Shown: positions 1 through 8,508, counted from the stretch's first letter. The stretch: DNA of 64,000 nt from HKST-UBA178 sp965223815 (GCA_965223815.1 OZ245019.1:4898001-4962000), one strand, 5' to 3'. Notes: generated by a model from the sequence alone, not told the origin. Numbers and translations are program-made.

Positions 1-675
1 TTCCCCCGACTCGAGAGCGTCGCGGAACCGGTTGATCCGGTTGCCTTGTTTATCGATATCCCACCATGGTGGGTTGAACTCGGGAAGCTCCACCAAACGC
101 GCGCACACCTCCGTTCGCTGACGATTGTTAAGAAACACATGAACCCAGGGAATGGGTATATACGACTGACCGTGATGCCCATATGGGTGAAACCAGGGTT
201 GCCAGTGAATAAGTACCCTGCCTCCCGGACGAAGTACCCGATGCCATTCACCCATAATGGCTTCGTATTCCATAATATGTTCCATCACATCGAAACAGGC
301 TATAACATCCACCGCGGCATCACTCAAATCCACTTGATAAGTATTCGATGCCTGGATAAAGGAGACGGGTTCTCCTTGTTTACGTTGGGTAGCGATTTCG
401 ATATCTCTCTTATTGAGATCGATTCCAACAGCGGAGCTTGCGCCCAACTCGATCATTAAAAAAGAGAGATCCCCCCCTCCACAACCAAAATCCAGCACAT
501 CCTTGCCCCTTACGATATCGGGCTCAAAAAAGCGCAAGAATTCATCTCTGAGGACCTTCTGGCGCCAATTGCGATAACTCTCGGTTGATGATCTTAATTG
601 AGACTCGGAACTGGGTGCGGCGGACTGAGTGGATCCCCATCGCCTAGAGATTTGAAACGCAAGTTCTTTCAGCAT
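1..675 (-). CDS. Class I SAM-dependent methyltransferase, C-terminus cut by window edge
   Basis: An open frame of 225 codons runs off the left edge without a stop. It has the Rossmann methyltransferase landmarks: motif I DFGCGGG (about residues 62-68), an acidic strand-2 end GIDLN (about 82), a post-motif II region FDVMEHI (about 123) and VLRPGG before strand 5. This is the Methyltransf_11/25 type used for small molecules, quinones or sugars; the substrate cannot be read from the sequence. The ATG has GGAG seven bases upstream. No neighbour is visible on the left. The low-density stretch beyond its start suggests it is the first gene of a leftward operon. Family assignment is firm; the specific function is unknown. 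Confidence 0.85.
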   Translation of the reverse strand, partial: MLKELAFQISRRWGSTQSAAPSSESQLRSSTESYRNWRQKVLRDEFLRFFEPDIVRGKDVLDFGCGGGDLSFLMIELGASSAVGIDLNKRDIEIATQRKQGEPVSFIQASNTYQVDLSDAAVDVIACFDVMEHIMEYEAIMGEWHRVLRPGGRVLIHWQPWFHPYGHHGQSYIPIPWVHVFLNNRQRTEVCARLVELPEFNPPWWDIDKQGNRINRFRDALESGE

Positions 676-1239
676 TTGTTATCTCCGCTTTTGCATCTAG
701 CGGTTTAAAGTACGCTCATCCCTGCGTTCATAATCTAACATACAAGAACAGCGGCTAGCTAACCTGGAGTGAGAAACAGGCTGAATTTGTGTAAACACAG
801 TGCTTCTCAATCTTGCCTGGGAGAAAGGGTTTCGGCGCAATCACATTTTTCAACAACAGTAAGCCTACACACATCAGTTACAACAAAATCTCGCCAAGCC
901 AAAGCTACAGTGCGCACACCATGCTGATCAACAACAGTTGGGCAATGAAGGCATCTGCTAAAGTCAATGAACCAGTCGTTTTATTAGTTATAGCTATATA
1001 GATAAAACCTATCTGGATCAACTCCAGGCACGCCTTATTGGCCGGAGACATTGATCCAGTGTTCAGGACTACTCGCTGGCAATCATCCACAGGACTTAAA
1101 CAATCACTATTGCGCTACATAATCACAGGGGGACTGGCTGTTTGGGACTTACTACCCAATTGTTAAAACATCCTGGTAACGCATTTGGGTAATTAGTTAA
1201 CAGACGGCTTGGAGATCACCGCCGGTATAGGAGAGAAAT
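676..1239. other. Gene-poor stretch of about 560 bp
   Basis: No convincing gene is present. The short open frames here (about 60 codons on either strand) have no recognisable domains and no good ribosome-binding sites. The stretch looks more AT-rich than the core genes. It lies between the start of the methyltransferase and a degenerate tRNA-Gly copy, so it may be debris of an insertion, but I see no transposase or integrase remnant. Confidence 0.5.
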
Positions 1240-1313
1240 TGGAGCGGGTGAAGGGAATCGAACCCTCGTTATTAGCTTGGTAAGCTGAGGCCCTACCATT
1301 AGAAGACACCCGC
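1240..1313 (-). tRNA. Degenerate tRNA-Gly-like copy (apparent anticodon ACC), probable pseudo-tRNA
   Basis: This 74-nt sequence has a perfect 7-bp acceptor stem (GCGGGTG/CACCCGC), an intact T arm and an encoded CCA. The 3' half, from the anticodon loop to CCA (42 nt), is identical to the intact tRNA-Gly(CCC) 1.1 kb away. The 5' half has decayed: the D stem reads TTCT against GGGC (one mismatch, two G-U pairs) and the anticodon stem has a C/A mismatch. The anticodon loop TTACCAA gives ACC, which would read GGU but is not a normal bacterial glycine anticodon. It is either a decaying duplicate or an attachment-site-like relic. Confidence 0.6.
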
Positions 1314-1411
1314 AAGTTACTCGGATTATGGGGCTTCTACAGACTGACGGTGTGACGAGTCACGGTCGGGTGGTAGAGGAATGGTGTCACTAACCTTTGC
1401 TCCGCTTCAGG

Positions 1412-2065
1412 CTAAAAGAGCTTTGGGACTACTAAACCAGTTCGTCTCTTCCACCCGGCAAATTCCGGGTACCTCGACATCGACTTGTCCTTCTTCAGCA
1501 TATTCCGGAAGAAAAACGTCCACCAATAGGCCAATGCAATGAACGGAACCCAATGTTGAGCGAGGATGGCGAACCCGAGGTAAATCAACATTTCGCCAAA
1601 ATAGTTCGGGTTGCGTGTCCTGCTGAAGAGCCCGTCCGTAATCAGACCCTTGCGGATGGCGAGGACGGCATGTTTATGAGCATCACTGACGTAGTGATAG
1701 AAGACACCTAGTGTAGTTACAAAGATCGCCAAAGCGATGAGCCAGTTTGGTGCAGTAAGCTGATTTGCGATGATGATGTAGGGTGCAATCCAGTAGGCAC
1801 CCAACGCACAAAATACAAAGATGAAGCCGGCCAACGGGTGAATTGACTCCTCGAAACGTCGATCCCTGAACGTGTATTCCTTGATCATCCAAAGGAGGCA
1901 ATATGTGCCATGCAGGGAAAGATATACCCAGGCCAAAATGCCCCAGAAATCGAAGTAGGCCATCATGGCCATAACAGCGAATGGCGTCAGAATCTTGTGA
2001 GCATTGATAAAATGCCGGACTTGAGTTCGGTGCCTACTCTGATCAGTGGTGCCAGACGCATTCAT
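1412..2065 (-). CDS. Isoprenylcysteine carboxyl methyltransferase (ICMT)/DUF1295-like membrane protein
   Basis: A 217-residue integral membrane protein with about five or six hydrophobic segments. The C-terminal third carries the family signature: a G-L-I-x-x-G-L-F-S-x-x-R-N-P-N-Y-x-G-E stretch (about residues 140-160), as in the SAM-binding C-terminal region of bacterial ICMT-like, NnrU-like and steroid-reductase-like (DUF1295) proteins. Bacterial members methylate or reduce hydrophobic substrates, mostly unknown. The ATG starts four bases after the stop of a truncated hydrolase fragment, with only a weak AAGTGA site, so its original promoter may have been lost. It sits between the two tRNA-Gly copies. 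Confidence 0.75.
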   Translation of the reverse strand: MNASGTTDQSRHRTQVRHFINAHKILTPFAVMAMMAYFDFWGILAWVYLSLHGTYCLLWMIKEYTFRDRRFEESIHPLAGFIFVFCALGAYWIAPYIIIANQLTAPNWLIALAIFVTTLGVFYHYVSDAHKHAVLAIRKGLITDGLFSRTRNPNYFGEMLIYLGFAILAQHWVPFIALAYWWTFFFRNMLKKDKSMSRYPEFAGWKRRTGLVVPKLF

Positions 2066-2069
2066 TCGA

Positions 2070-2216
2070 TCACTTTACACTATGCAGAGAACAGGTGCGC
2101 CCTTGGATATTGTTACCACCCGGCGCCTCGAACACGAAGGAGGAACAGGCAATGGCTACCCCGGTGATAACCAGTGAGGCCAGAAAAATAAAAAGTCTCG
2201 CCGCAGAATTCTTCAT
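2070..2216 (-). pseudogene. Truncated N-terminal fragment of a choloylglycine-hydrolase-type (linear amide C-N hydrolase) protein
   Basis: The frame encodes only 48 residues: a signal peptide (MKNSAARLFIFL... ending in A-I-A) followed by a cysteine and then SSFVFEAPGGNNIQGRT. An N-terminal Cys exposed by signal cleavage, followed by x-x-F-V and G-R-T, is the start of Ntn hydrolases of the penicillin V acylase/bile-salt hydrolase family, normally about 330-360 residues. Here the family resemblance stops after GRT and the frame terminates a few codons later, directly in front of the ICMT-like gene. It reads as a deletion or rearrangement scar. The assignment rests on a short motif, so a small secreted or lipoprotein peptide is the alternative. 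Confidence 0.5.
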
Positions 2217-2354
2217 AATTCTGACGCTTCTTCTCGTAGCAATGCCAATATTTCTAGACAGTCGTGCGACAAATACGATACTGATTGGTTCCCCCAAATT
2301 AGCACTTCCGGGTAACTGAGGGAGCGGAATACGGAGTGTTACGGTGTAGGAGTT

Positions 2355-2428
2355 TGGAGCGGGTGAAGGGAATCGAACCCTCGTTATTAGCTTGGGAAGC
2401 TAAAGTTCTACCATTGAACTACACCCGC
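2355..2428 (-). tRNA. tRNA-Gly (anticodon CCC)
   Basis: The 74-nt gene folds into a canonical cloverleaf: acceptor GCGGGTG/CACCCGC, D stem GTTC/GAAC, anticodon stem TTAGC/GCTAA with loop TTCCCAA (anticodon CCC), T arm GAGGG-TTCGATT-CCCTT, discriminator T and encoded CCA. It closely resembles E. coli glyU. The anticodon reads GGG codons. Confidence 0.95.
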
Positions 2429-2460
2429 ACTGAGGCTGTGTTCGGGGCATCAGCCCGGTG

Positions 2461-2489
2461 ATTCTACCGCTACCCTCTGCAGGAGTCAT
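2461..2489 (-). promoter_or_regulatory. Putative sigma-70 promoter of tRNA-Gly(CCC)
   Basis: On the minus strand, ATGACT (-35-like, 4 of 6) and TAGAAT (-10-like, 5 of 6) are 17 bp apart. Transcription would start about 25 bases before the mature tRNA. The -10 box is followed by a GC-rich discriminator (CACCGGGC), as in stable-RNA promoters under stringent control. Supported by pattern only. Confidence 0.45.
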
Positions 2490-2528
2490 TCCCTTTTTAG
2501 GAATTCCGGTGTGGCGAAGTTCGGCGCT

Positions 2529-2969
2529 CTAGAGGAGAGTCAACCGCAGCGGAGCAATCTCCTTATATAAAATAACTAGAGGCCGTTTGGGAGAGAATGT
2601 GATAATCCGGCTTCCGGGCGGGTACCAAAAATGATTGGTCAAATAGAGATAGAGTTGAGTGTGGGTTTTGATAAAGTCCCGGAATCTCGCGGCGCCCTCC
2701 AATTCCACGTTGGAGAACTGGTATCGTATTTTACCGATGCGGACCTCTCTTTCGCTGAGGGTAATGAGCGGGTGCTCCTCCTGGCGCCCCAGCAGTGCTC
2801 TGTATAGCTGCTTCTTCAAGTCATGAGTAACAATGAAGCCGGCTTGGTCGCCACCGAAAACCCAGTTGATGCTCTCATCATCGGAAAAGGTGGGATTGTG
2901 GTTTCCGAAGGCCAGGCACCAGCCGCGATAATAGGCTGAGTATCTTCTGATTGTGCGTTCTATTGCCAA
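2529..2969 (-). CDS. Hypothetical protein, 146 residues
   Basis: I do not recognise a family. The protein is soluble-looking, with no signal peptide or membrane segment, and rich in aromatic residues in the last third (YLYLTNHFWYPPGSR). The TTG start is chosen because GGGAG lies nine bases upstream; the frame stays open further upstream to the end of the acyl-CoA synthetase gene, but only CTG could start there. It lies 50 bp after that synthetase on the same strand, so the two are probably co-transcribed. Coding status rests on frame length and the ribosome-binding site. Confidence 0.5.
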   Translation of the reverse strand: MAIERTIRRYSAYYRGWCLAFGNHNPTFSDDESINWVFGGDQAGFIVTHDLKKQLYRALLGRQEEHPLITLSEREVRIGKIRYQFSNVELEGAARFRDFIKTHTQLYLYLTNHFWYPPGSRIITFSPKRPLVILYKEIAPLRLTLL

Positions 2970-3019
2970 TATTTGATGCTCCCAATCCCAATTTGACCGG
3001 TAGCCGAGAAAACCGTCGC

Positions 3020-4855
3020 TCAGTGACGAGCACCTGCGGCGGGCCCTGTTTCATACAGTGCCTCCACCAGCGCGGCATGCTTTTCCAAAACTTTGGCACG
3101 CTTTATTTTTAAAGTGGGGGTTAGCAGCCCACTGTCAATGGTCCAGGGCTCCAAGAGCAGGCCCACTCTACGGATCTTGGCATACCCGGGGAACGACTGT
3201 AACGCGTCCCGGATGCGGCGCAACACTGCTGCGATGACTCTACTGTTTCCGAGGCTGGAAGGGTCTGTAGGGTCCAGCCCATACTCCCGAGCTAGCGCAG
3301 GCCAGAACTCCCCATCCAGTACCACCAATGCAGCGAGGAAGGGTTGCCCCTCCCCGAGCACCATGACGTTCTCAATCAAGGGGTCCAGGGCTATTGCCAA
3401 CTCCATATCCGACGGGGGCACCTTCTCACCATTGGAGAGCACGATGATGTCCTTGATGCGGCCGGTGATATAAATATGGTTGTTCTCGATTCGAGCCTGG
3501 TCTCCCGTGTGGAGCCAGCCTTCTGAGTCGATCACCGATCGGGTTGCGTTGTGATTGTTCCAGTATCCCAACATAACTCCCGGACCCTTCACCAGCAGCT
3601 CATCATCATCTCCGATTCTCACCTTCACCTGGCGCAATGGAATACCCACGCTTTCTGGGACATTCTCCTCAAAAGAGTTGACGCTCACGACCGGACTGGT
3701 TTCGGTCAATCCGTATCCCTGCAATATCGGGATCCCGAGCCCGATAAACACCCTGGCGATGTCGGGAGAGAGGGCCGCGCCACCGCTGACCGCGGCCCGA
3801 AGGCGCCCTCCCAGGCGCTCGCTGACCTTGGATGCTACCAGTCGATCAAGCAATGGCCAAAACAGAAACCACGGCCTCCAGGCTGCTCTTCCCTGCTGAT
3901 ACTGGAATCGCTGCCAGCCCAATCCGACTGCTATTTCGAACATCCATCTTGCGAATCTGGGCTTTCCCTCCATCTGGTTCTTCAGCCGCCCATAAACTCG
4001 CTCGAATATCCTCGGCACTGCGATAATCACCGTGGGTTTGACAACTTGCAGATCCTGAGCCAACTGCCCAACAGAACGGGAATAAGCAACCGTGGAGCCG
4101 GTCATGACCGGCAGATAGTACCCCGCGGTTCGTTCTAGTGTGTGGGAAAGCGGTAGAAACGAGAGGAAGATATCCTGCTCGTAGCAATCGATCAGGCCTA
4201 CCGCACCGTGAGCCACCGAAAGCATATTGGAGTGGCTCAGCATCACGCCCTTGGGACGACCGGTGGTGCCGGATGTGTAAATGATGGAAGCTAGGGCGTG
4301 GGGACTATCCCCGCGCTGCACCAGCTCTGATCCGCTTTCCGGAAGCCAACCCGCCACCTGCTGCACACGGTCATCCGCCGATGCCAGCTTGTCCCCGTCG
4401 CTACCGGGGTCCAACACCAGTACCCGCTGGAGGCATTCATTAGCGCTCGCCAGCGGTGCCAACCGCTTCCAGCGACCGGGATCCTGAACCAGCAACAACC
4501 TCACACCTGCGTCCCGGAGGATGTAATCGACGTTTTCCGGGCGGTCATCCGTATACAGTGGCACCACTACTAGGCCGAGCCCCATCGCCGCCTGATCGAA
4601 CATGACCCACTCTGGAGAATTGCGCAGTAAAATAGCTACCCGATCACCTGGATTGAGAGACTCCTGAGCGAGCCCACGCTGCCATCGCCCAGCCTGCTCC
4701 GCCATCTCTTCCCAAGTGTGTGTAACCCAGGATTTGGCCTGCCGATCAAAGCTTTGGTAGGCCACCCGCGGTCCTGAACGCTTTACCCGCTGAGCGAACA
4801 AACGATCCAGAGTGCCCACAGAATCCGGTGAAATGAGGTCCTCACTCCACTGCAT
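3020..4855 (-). CDS. AMP-dependent long-chain acyl-CoA synthetase (FadD15/ACSL type)
   Basis: This enzyme adenylates a fatty acid with ATP and transfers it to CoA. The P-loop YTSGTTGRPKG lies about one third in, followed by GYGLTETSP (A5), the W-L-H-T-G-D motif (A7) and the G-R-I-K-D-I-I motif (A8), all intact. The 611-residue length is typical of the long-chain bacterial ACSL-like group. An upstream GTG would add ten residues, but the ATG chosen here has GGGAGATAGG just ahead. It diverges from trmB. With the downstream hypothetical gene it may form a small leftward unit. The chain-length preference cannot be judged. Confidence 0.9.
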   Translation of the reverse strand: MQWSEDLISPDSVGTLDRLFAQRVKRSGPRVAYQSFDRQAKSWVTHTWEEMAEQAGRWQRGLAQESLNPGDRVAILLRNSPEWVMFDQAAMGLGLVVVPLYTDDRPENVDYILRDAGVRLLLVQDPGRWKRLAPLASANECLQRVLVLDPGSDGDKLASADDRVQQVAGWLPESGSELVQRGDSPHALASIIYTSGTTGRPKGVMLSHSNMLSVAHGAVGLIDCYEQDIFLSFLPLSHTLERTAGYYLPVMTGSTVAYSRSVGQLAQDLQVVKPTVIIAVPRIFERVYGRLKNQMEGKPRFARWMFEIAVGLGWQRFQYQQGRAAWRPWFLFWPLLDRLVASKVSERLGGRLRAAVSGGAALSPDIARVFIGLGIPILQGYGLTETSPVVSVNSFEENVPESVGIPLRQVKVRIGDDDELLVKGPGVMLGYWNNHNATRSVIDSEGWLHTGDQARIENNHIYITGRIKDIIVLSNGEKVPPSDMELAIALDPLIENVMVLGEGQPFLAALVVLDGEFWPALAREYGLDPTDPSSLGNSRVIAAVLRRIRDALQSFPGYAKIRRVGLLLEPWTIDSGLLTPTLKIKRAKVLEKHAALVEALYETGPAAGARH

Positions 4856-5021
4856 TAAACCTATCTCCCACTGCCGTTCCTGCACCGAAACACCAGTTTA
4901 GTGTAGAATCACACCCGAATGAATTCTGGATAACCCTTCCGCCACTCAGTTCTTTGACCACGCAGCTTTCCGATCCCATGATGACCTCACCGCCCAAGTC
5001 ACTGCGCGCAGGAGACAGACT

Positions 5022-5741
5022 GTGAGCGAACGGCCCCAAGGCAAGGTCTCCAGACCCTGGCAGACCAGCGGTAACCGACTAGTCCGCAGCTTTGTGCTCA
5101 GGGAGGGACGACTGACCCGCGGTCAGCAACGCGCTTTCGAAAAACTGTGGCCGAAGTTCGGCATTCCCTTTCGAGGTGCACCCCTGGATCTACCATGGCA
5201 CTTCGGCAATAGCAATCCACTCTATCTGGAAATCGGATTCGGAGATGGGGATTCGCTGGTACAAATGGCTGCAGCGAACCCGAATATCAACTATCTAGGC
5301 ATCGAAGTACACAGACCCGGTATCGGACACCTGCTACTGGAAACCGAAAAACTCGGACTTTCCAACTTGCGGGTAATGCACCATGATGCGGTGGAAGTCC
5401 TGAACCGCTGCCTCCCCGAAGCCTCCCTAGCGGGCGTATTACTGCTCTTTCCCGATCCCTGGCACAAGCGGCGGCATCACAAGAGGCGAATCCTGCAACC
5501 CCAATTGGTGGATCAGTTGGCTCGGGTGATTCAACCGCGGGGCATTTTTCACGCAGCCACCGATTGGCAGCACTATGCGCAGCAGATGATGGCGGTGTTG
5601 TCGGAGGCGACCGAATTCGAGAACTTGGCCGGGGCCGGAAATTACTCTCCCCGCCCAGACAGCAGACCGCTGACCAAATTCGAGCTGAGGGGACAGCGGC
5701 TCGGACATGGGGTCTGGGACCTGCGGTTCCGGCGCTGTTGA
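5022..5741 (+). CDS. trmB: tRNA (guanine46-N7)-methyltransferase
   Basis: The 239-residue protein methylates N7 of G46 in the tRNA variable loop using SAM. Visible marks are the SAM-binding LEIGFGDGDS (about residues 70-79), YLGIEVH, and the family signature FPDPWHKRRHHKRR (about 147-160), which contacts tRNA and target base. The GTG start has AGGAGA eight bases upstream. An N-terminal extension of about 40 residues precedes the core, as in other gammaproteobacteria. fetA begins 10 bases after its stop, so trmB-fetA-fetB form an operon. Confidence 0.95.
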   Translation: MSERPQGKVSRPWQTSGNRLVRSFVLREGRLTRGQQRAFEKLWPKFGIPFRGAPLDLPWHFGNSNPLYLEIGFGDGDSLVQMAAANPNINYLGIEVHRPGIGHLLLETEKLGLSNLRVMHHDAVEVLNRCLPEASLAGVLLLFPDPWHKRRHHKRRILQPQLVDQLARVIQPRGIFHAATDWQHYAQQMMAVLSEATEFENLAGAGNYSPRPDSRPLTKFELRGQRLGHGVWDLRFRRC

Positions 5742-5751
5742 GGTCCGTCGC

Positions 5752-6354
5752 GTGCACCACCTGACGCTGGAAGGCTTCTCGAGCCGCGGCCTGGCCCCAT
5801 TCGACCTCACCCTTTCCAGGGGTGAGTGCCTTACTATCGCAGGCCCTTCAGGATGCGGTAAATCCCTACTTCTGCGCGCCATTGCCGACCTGGACCCACA
5901 TCAGGGAGAGTGTGTTCTGGAAGGTATCCGTCGATCCCAAACCCCACCGCCGGCCTGGAGAAGCCGGGTTGGACTGCTGCCCGCGGAAAGCCACTGGTGG
6001 ACAGATCGGGTGGGCGATCATTTTTCCGAGACTGAGCCGGGGATACTGCAAACACTGGGTTTTGACCGGGACTGCCTGGACTGGAGCGTCGCCCGGCTAT
6101 CCAGCGGGGAGCGGCAGCGCCTTTCTCTGGCACGCCTGCTCAACGGTCGCCCTCAAGTCTTACTTCTAGACGAACCCACGGCTAACCTGGACGTAACCAA
6201 CACCGAACGGGTGGAGCAGCTAATCACCGCCTTCCTGAACGATCACGAAGCATCGGCAATCTGGGTAAGCCACGATCCTGCGCAACGCCAGCGGGTAGGT
6301 GACCGCGGCCTCGTATTCGAAGGCGATGCATTAGGGGAGGAATCTTGGAACTGA
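5752..6354 (+). CDS. fetA: ABC transporter ATP-binding protein, FetA (YbbL) type
   Basis: This is the ATPase partner of the FetB permease, linked in E. coli to iron export. The 200-residue protein has Walker A GPSGCGKS, signature LSSGERQR, Walker B VLLLDEPTANLD and the H-loop WVSHD, so it should be active. The frame stays open upstream inside trmB, but the GTG chosen here has GAGG overlapping the trmB stop; the domain begins immediately after it. The permease gene overlaps the 3' end by ten bases, implying translational coupling. Its short length is normal for FetA. Confidence 0.85.
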   Translation: MHHLTLEGFSSRGLAPFDLTLSRGECLTIAGPSGCGKSLLLRAIADLDPHQGECVLEGIRRSQTPPPAWRSRVGLLPAESHWWTDRVGDHFSETEPGILQTLGFDRDCLDWSVARLSSGERQRLSLARLLNGRPQVLLLDEPTANLDVTNTERVEQLITAFLNDHEASAIWVSHDPAQRQRVGDRGLVFEGDALGEESWN

Positions 6355-7136
6355 TTAGCCTCTCACCCTGGGATCTTTCTATCGCGGCACTTCTGGTGCT
6401 CGGTCTCGCAGGCCTTTCATGGCGTCTCCGGCTAGGGGTGGAGGGGCGGTTGCTGATCTCGGCTAGCCGCACAATATTGCAACTTGCACTCCTGGGTTTG
6501 GTGCTTGAAACTCTCTTTTCGCAAAAGAATCCCTGGTTGATCGGTGCCCTCGCGCTATTCATGCTGGGAGTCGCCGGTTATGAGGTTATGGCACGCCAGG
6601 AGAGACGCTTCAGGGGGCCTTGGGGCGTGGGCATCGGCACCATTTCGATGTTTGTATCGTCTTTCAGTATCACCCTCCTGGCACTGCACCTGGTGATCCA
6701 GGTGGATCCTTGGTACACCCCCCAGTACCTTATCCCACTACTGGGAATGCTCCTCGGCAACACCATGTCCGGCATGGCGATAGCCCTGGATAATCTGACT
6801 CAGAACGCCTGGCGTCAGCGGGGGGTAATCGAAGCCCGGTTAATTCTTGGGCAAGATTGGGATACCGCGATTGCCGACCTGCGAAGGACCGCACTGCGCT
6901 CCGGGCTCATCCCCATCATCAATGCCATGGCCACAGCCGGCGTGGTTAGCCTACCGGGTATGATGACCGGCCAGATACTGGGAGGCAGTCCGCCCCTGGA
7001 GGCGGCGAAATATCAGATCATGATCCTACTTCTCGTGGCGGTGGGTACCGGGCTAGGTGCCATGGTGGCGATTTGGATCGGTTCTCACCGCCTGTTCGAC
7101 GAACGACAGCGACTACGGCTCGACCGACTCCGGTAA
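6345..7136 (+). CDS. fetB: ABC transporter permease FetB (UPF0014/YbbM)
   Basis: A 263-residue integral membrane protein with about seven hydrophobic segments and the UPF0014 core: LLGMLLGNTMSG in the middle and SLPGMMTGQILGG near the C-terminus. With FetA it forms a putative iron exporter that protects against oxidative stress in E. coli. The start is TTG, preceded by GGGGAGGAATC, and lies inside fetA. No metal-responsive operator is visible upstream of the operon, which begins with trmB. Confidence 0.88.
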   Translation: MELISLSPWDLSIAALLVLGLAGLSWRLRLGVEGRLLISASRTILQLALLGLVLETLFSQKNPWLIGALALFMLGVAGYEVMARQERRFRGPWGVGIGTISMFVSSFSITLLALHLVIQVDPWYTPQYLIPLLGMLLGNTMSGMAIALDNLTQNAWRQRGVIEARLILGQDWDTAIADLRRTALRSGLIPIINAMATAGVVSLPGMMTGQILGGSPPLEAAKYQIMILLLVAVGTGLGAMVAIWIGSHRLFDERQRLRLDRLR

Positions 7137-7209
7137 CTTGGTAACGAAGGATTGAGCGGTTCCCTGGAACAACTCTCGATTCGACCCGGAAAAGGTATGG
7201 AATCCGGTT

Positions 7210-7434
7210 TCAGCGTTGCGACTGCTGCCCCATCCGGATCAGCTTGAGCACCAGCACCACCCAGGGAGCGCCATGGAGTATCAGGTCGAATATGTCCATC
7301 GGCGCGGTAAGCGTCCCGCCTGCCAACATCTTCAACTTTTCCCACAGGTGGGGTTCCGGCGAAAATGGGGCGAGCCCTAGCAACAGACTCGCCAACACCA
7401 GGACACTCAACGGTAACTCATCCAACCAACGCAC
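7210..7434 (-). CDS. Small conserved membrane protein (often annotated 'RND transporter'), 74 residues
   Basis: The peptide has two hydrophobic segments (LPLSVLVLASLLLGLAPF and GAPWVVLVLKL) around a short PEPHLWEKLKML segment. Similar short proteins in Pseudomonas and relatives are loosely labelled RND transporter, but this is far too small for an RND pump and the function is unknown. The GTG start is preferred over an upstream TTG because GGAGG lies ten bases before it and it overlaps the stop of the macrodomain gene by one base, indicating translational coupling. Confidence 0.7.
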   Translation of the reverse strand: MRWLDELPLSVLVLASLLLGLAPFSPEPHLWEKLKMLAGGTLTAPMDIFDLILHGAPWVVLVLKLIRMGQQSQR

Positions 7435-7949
7435 TAATTCGATCCTCCAAAGTGACACTCGGGACAAAGATCAAGGTAGATCTCCACGTCCTCGTCTGCA
7501 AAGCAGCAGGCCACAATGAGATCGAATCCCTCGGCCTCCCGCATAGACGCCAGAGCTATTTCTGCTGCCGGGCGTTTCGGGTACCCATAGACGCCGGTGC
7601 TGATTCCGGGGAAGGCAATACTCTTGGCGCCATGCTCTGTTGCCAGCGCGAAAGCACTTAAATAGCAGGAACGCAGGAGTTGTGGTTCGCCATCGCCACC
7701 ACCTCCCCAAATAGGGCCGACGGTGTGTACCACCCAGTTCGCGGCTAAATCAAAAGCCGGCGTGATACGCGCCTCGCCTGTCGGGCAACCACCCAGCGTT
7801 TTGCATGATTCCAGTAACTTGGGCCCCGCGGCGCGATGGATGGCGCCGTCCACTCCGCCTCCGCCCAACAGCGTGGAATTAGCGGCATTGACAATTACAT
7901 CTACCTCCAAGCGTGTTATGTCCTGTTGTACGATGCTGATCATTGTCAT
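7434..7949 (-). CDS. Macro-domain protein (ADP-ribose/O-acetyl-ADP-ribose deacetylase, YmdB type)
   Basis: A single macrodomain of 171 residues. The ligand-binding marks are all present: VDVIVNAANSTLLGGGGVDGAIH in two pieces (IVNAANS, then GGGGVDGAIHRAAG), and the second glycine-rich loop FPGISTGVYGYP. Proteins of this group hydrolyse O-acetyl-ADP-ribose or remove ADP-ribose from targets. The frame is open for 34 codons upstream, but homology begins at MTMISIVQQDI, so that ATG is chosen although its ribosome-binding site is weak. It shares a transcript with the small membrane protein downstream. Confidence 0.9.
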   Translation of the reverse strand: MTMISIVQQDITRLEVDVIVNAANSTLLGGGGVDGAIHRAAGPKLLESCKTLGGCPTGEARITPAFDLAANWVVHTVGPIWGGGGDGEPQLLRSCYLSAFALATEHGAKSIAFPGISTGVYGYPKRPAAEIALASMREAEGFDLIVACCFADEDVEIYLDLCPECHFGGSN

Positions 7950-8160
7950 AAATCTGGCTCGACTAGTGTTAACAATACCCCGCAACCGAAAACCTGTGTT
8001 GCATTGTTGATCGCGCCCAGGCGCCGAAGCGGTCGTAGCCATGCAGCTCACCTCGACTCCGCCGATGGATTCGCGATCTACACATCTTATATAAGCCCGT
8101 ATCAGGCTGCGAGCCCCTATTTAGTCACCGTCACTCGCCAAATTTGGTTAGGATACCCTC

Positions 8161-8508
8161 ATGCAAACCTTAACCGGCATACTATTTCTTGGACTCGTTG
8201 TATGGTTCTGGCTGGATAGTGCCAGGGCGCGGGAAATCGCCACTGCCGTCTGCGAGGAAACCTGCCGAGTGCGGGGCCTGCAATTTCTTGACCAAACCGT
8301 CTCGCTATTCAGGCTTGGGCTATCCTGGACAAACCGGGGATTGCGACTGCGGCGGGTATTTCGCTTCGATTTCAGCGAAGAGGGTGTCGGCAGACACAGC
8401 GGACACTTGACGCTGGTGGGTATAGATCTCGAGGAGTTCAGCCTGGGACTACCCGGCAACGGCGAGAATGATAAGCCCGGACCCGGCAATCGAAACCTGA
8501 TACAGTGA
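8161..8508 (+). CDS. DUF3301 domain protein
   Basis: The 115-residue protein has an N-terminal membrane segment (LTGILFLGLVVWFWLDS) followed by the DUF3301 pattern: a DSARAREIA helix, GLQFLDQTVSL, and an R-R-V-F-R-F-D-F-S strand with a G-H-L-x-L-x-G turn. DUF3301 is common next to ssp/pet genes in gammaproteobacteria; its function is unknown. It stands alone on the plus strand, convergent with sspB. Confidence 0.8.
   Translation: MQTLTGILFLGLVVWFWLDSARAREIATAVCEETCRVRGLQFLDQTVSLFRLGLSWTNRGLRLRRVFRFDFSEEGVGRHSGHLTLVGIDLEEFSLGLPGNGENDKPGPGNRNLIQ

Noticed and set aside
905..1090. A 61-codon minus-strand frame in the gene-poor left region
   Set aside because: No domain, no convincing Shine-Dalgarno site and an overlapping frame of similar length on the other strand; indistinguishable from chance.
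2095..2319. A 74-codon plus-strand frame opposite the truncated hydrolase
   Set aside because: The minus strand has a better explanation (signal peptide plus Ntn-type Cys motif), and the plus frame has no recognisable homology.
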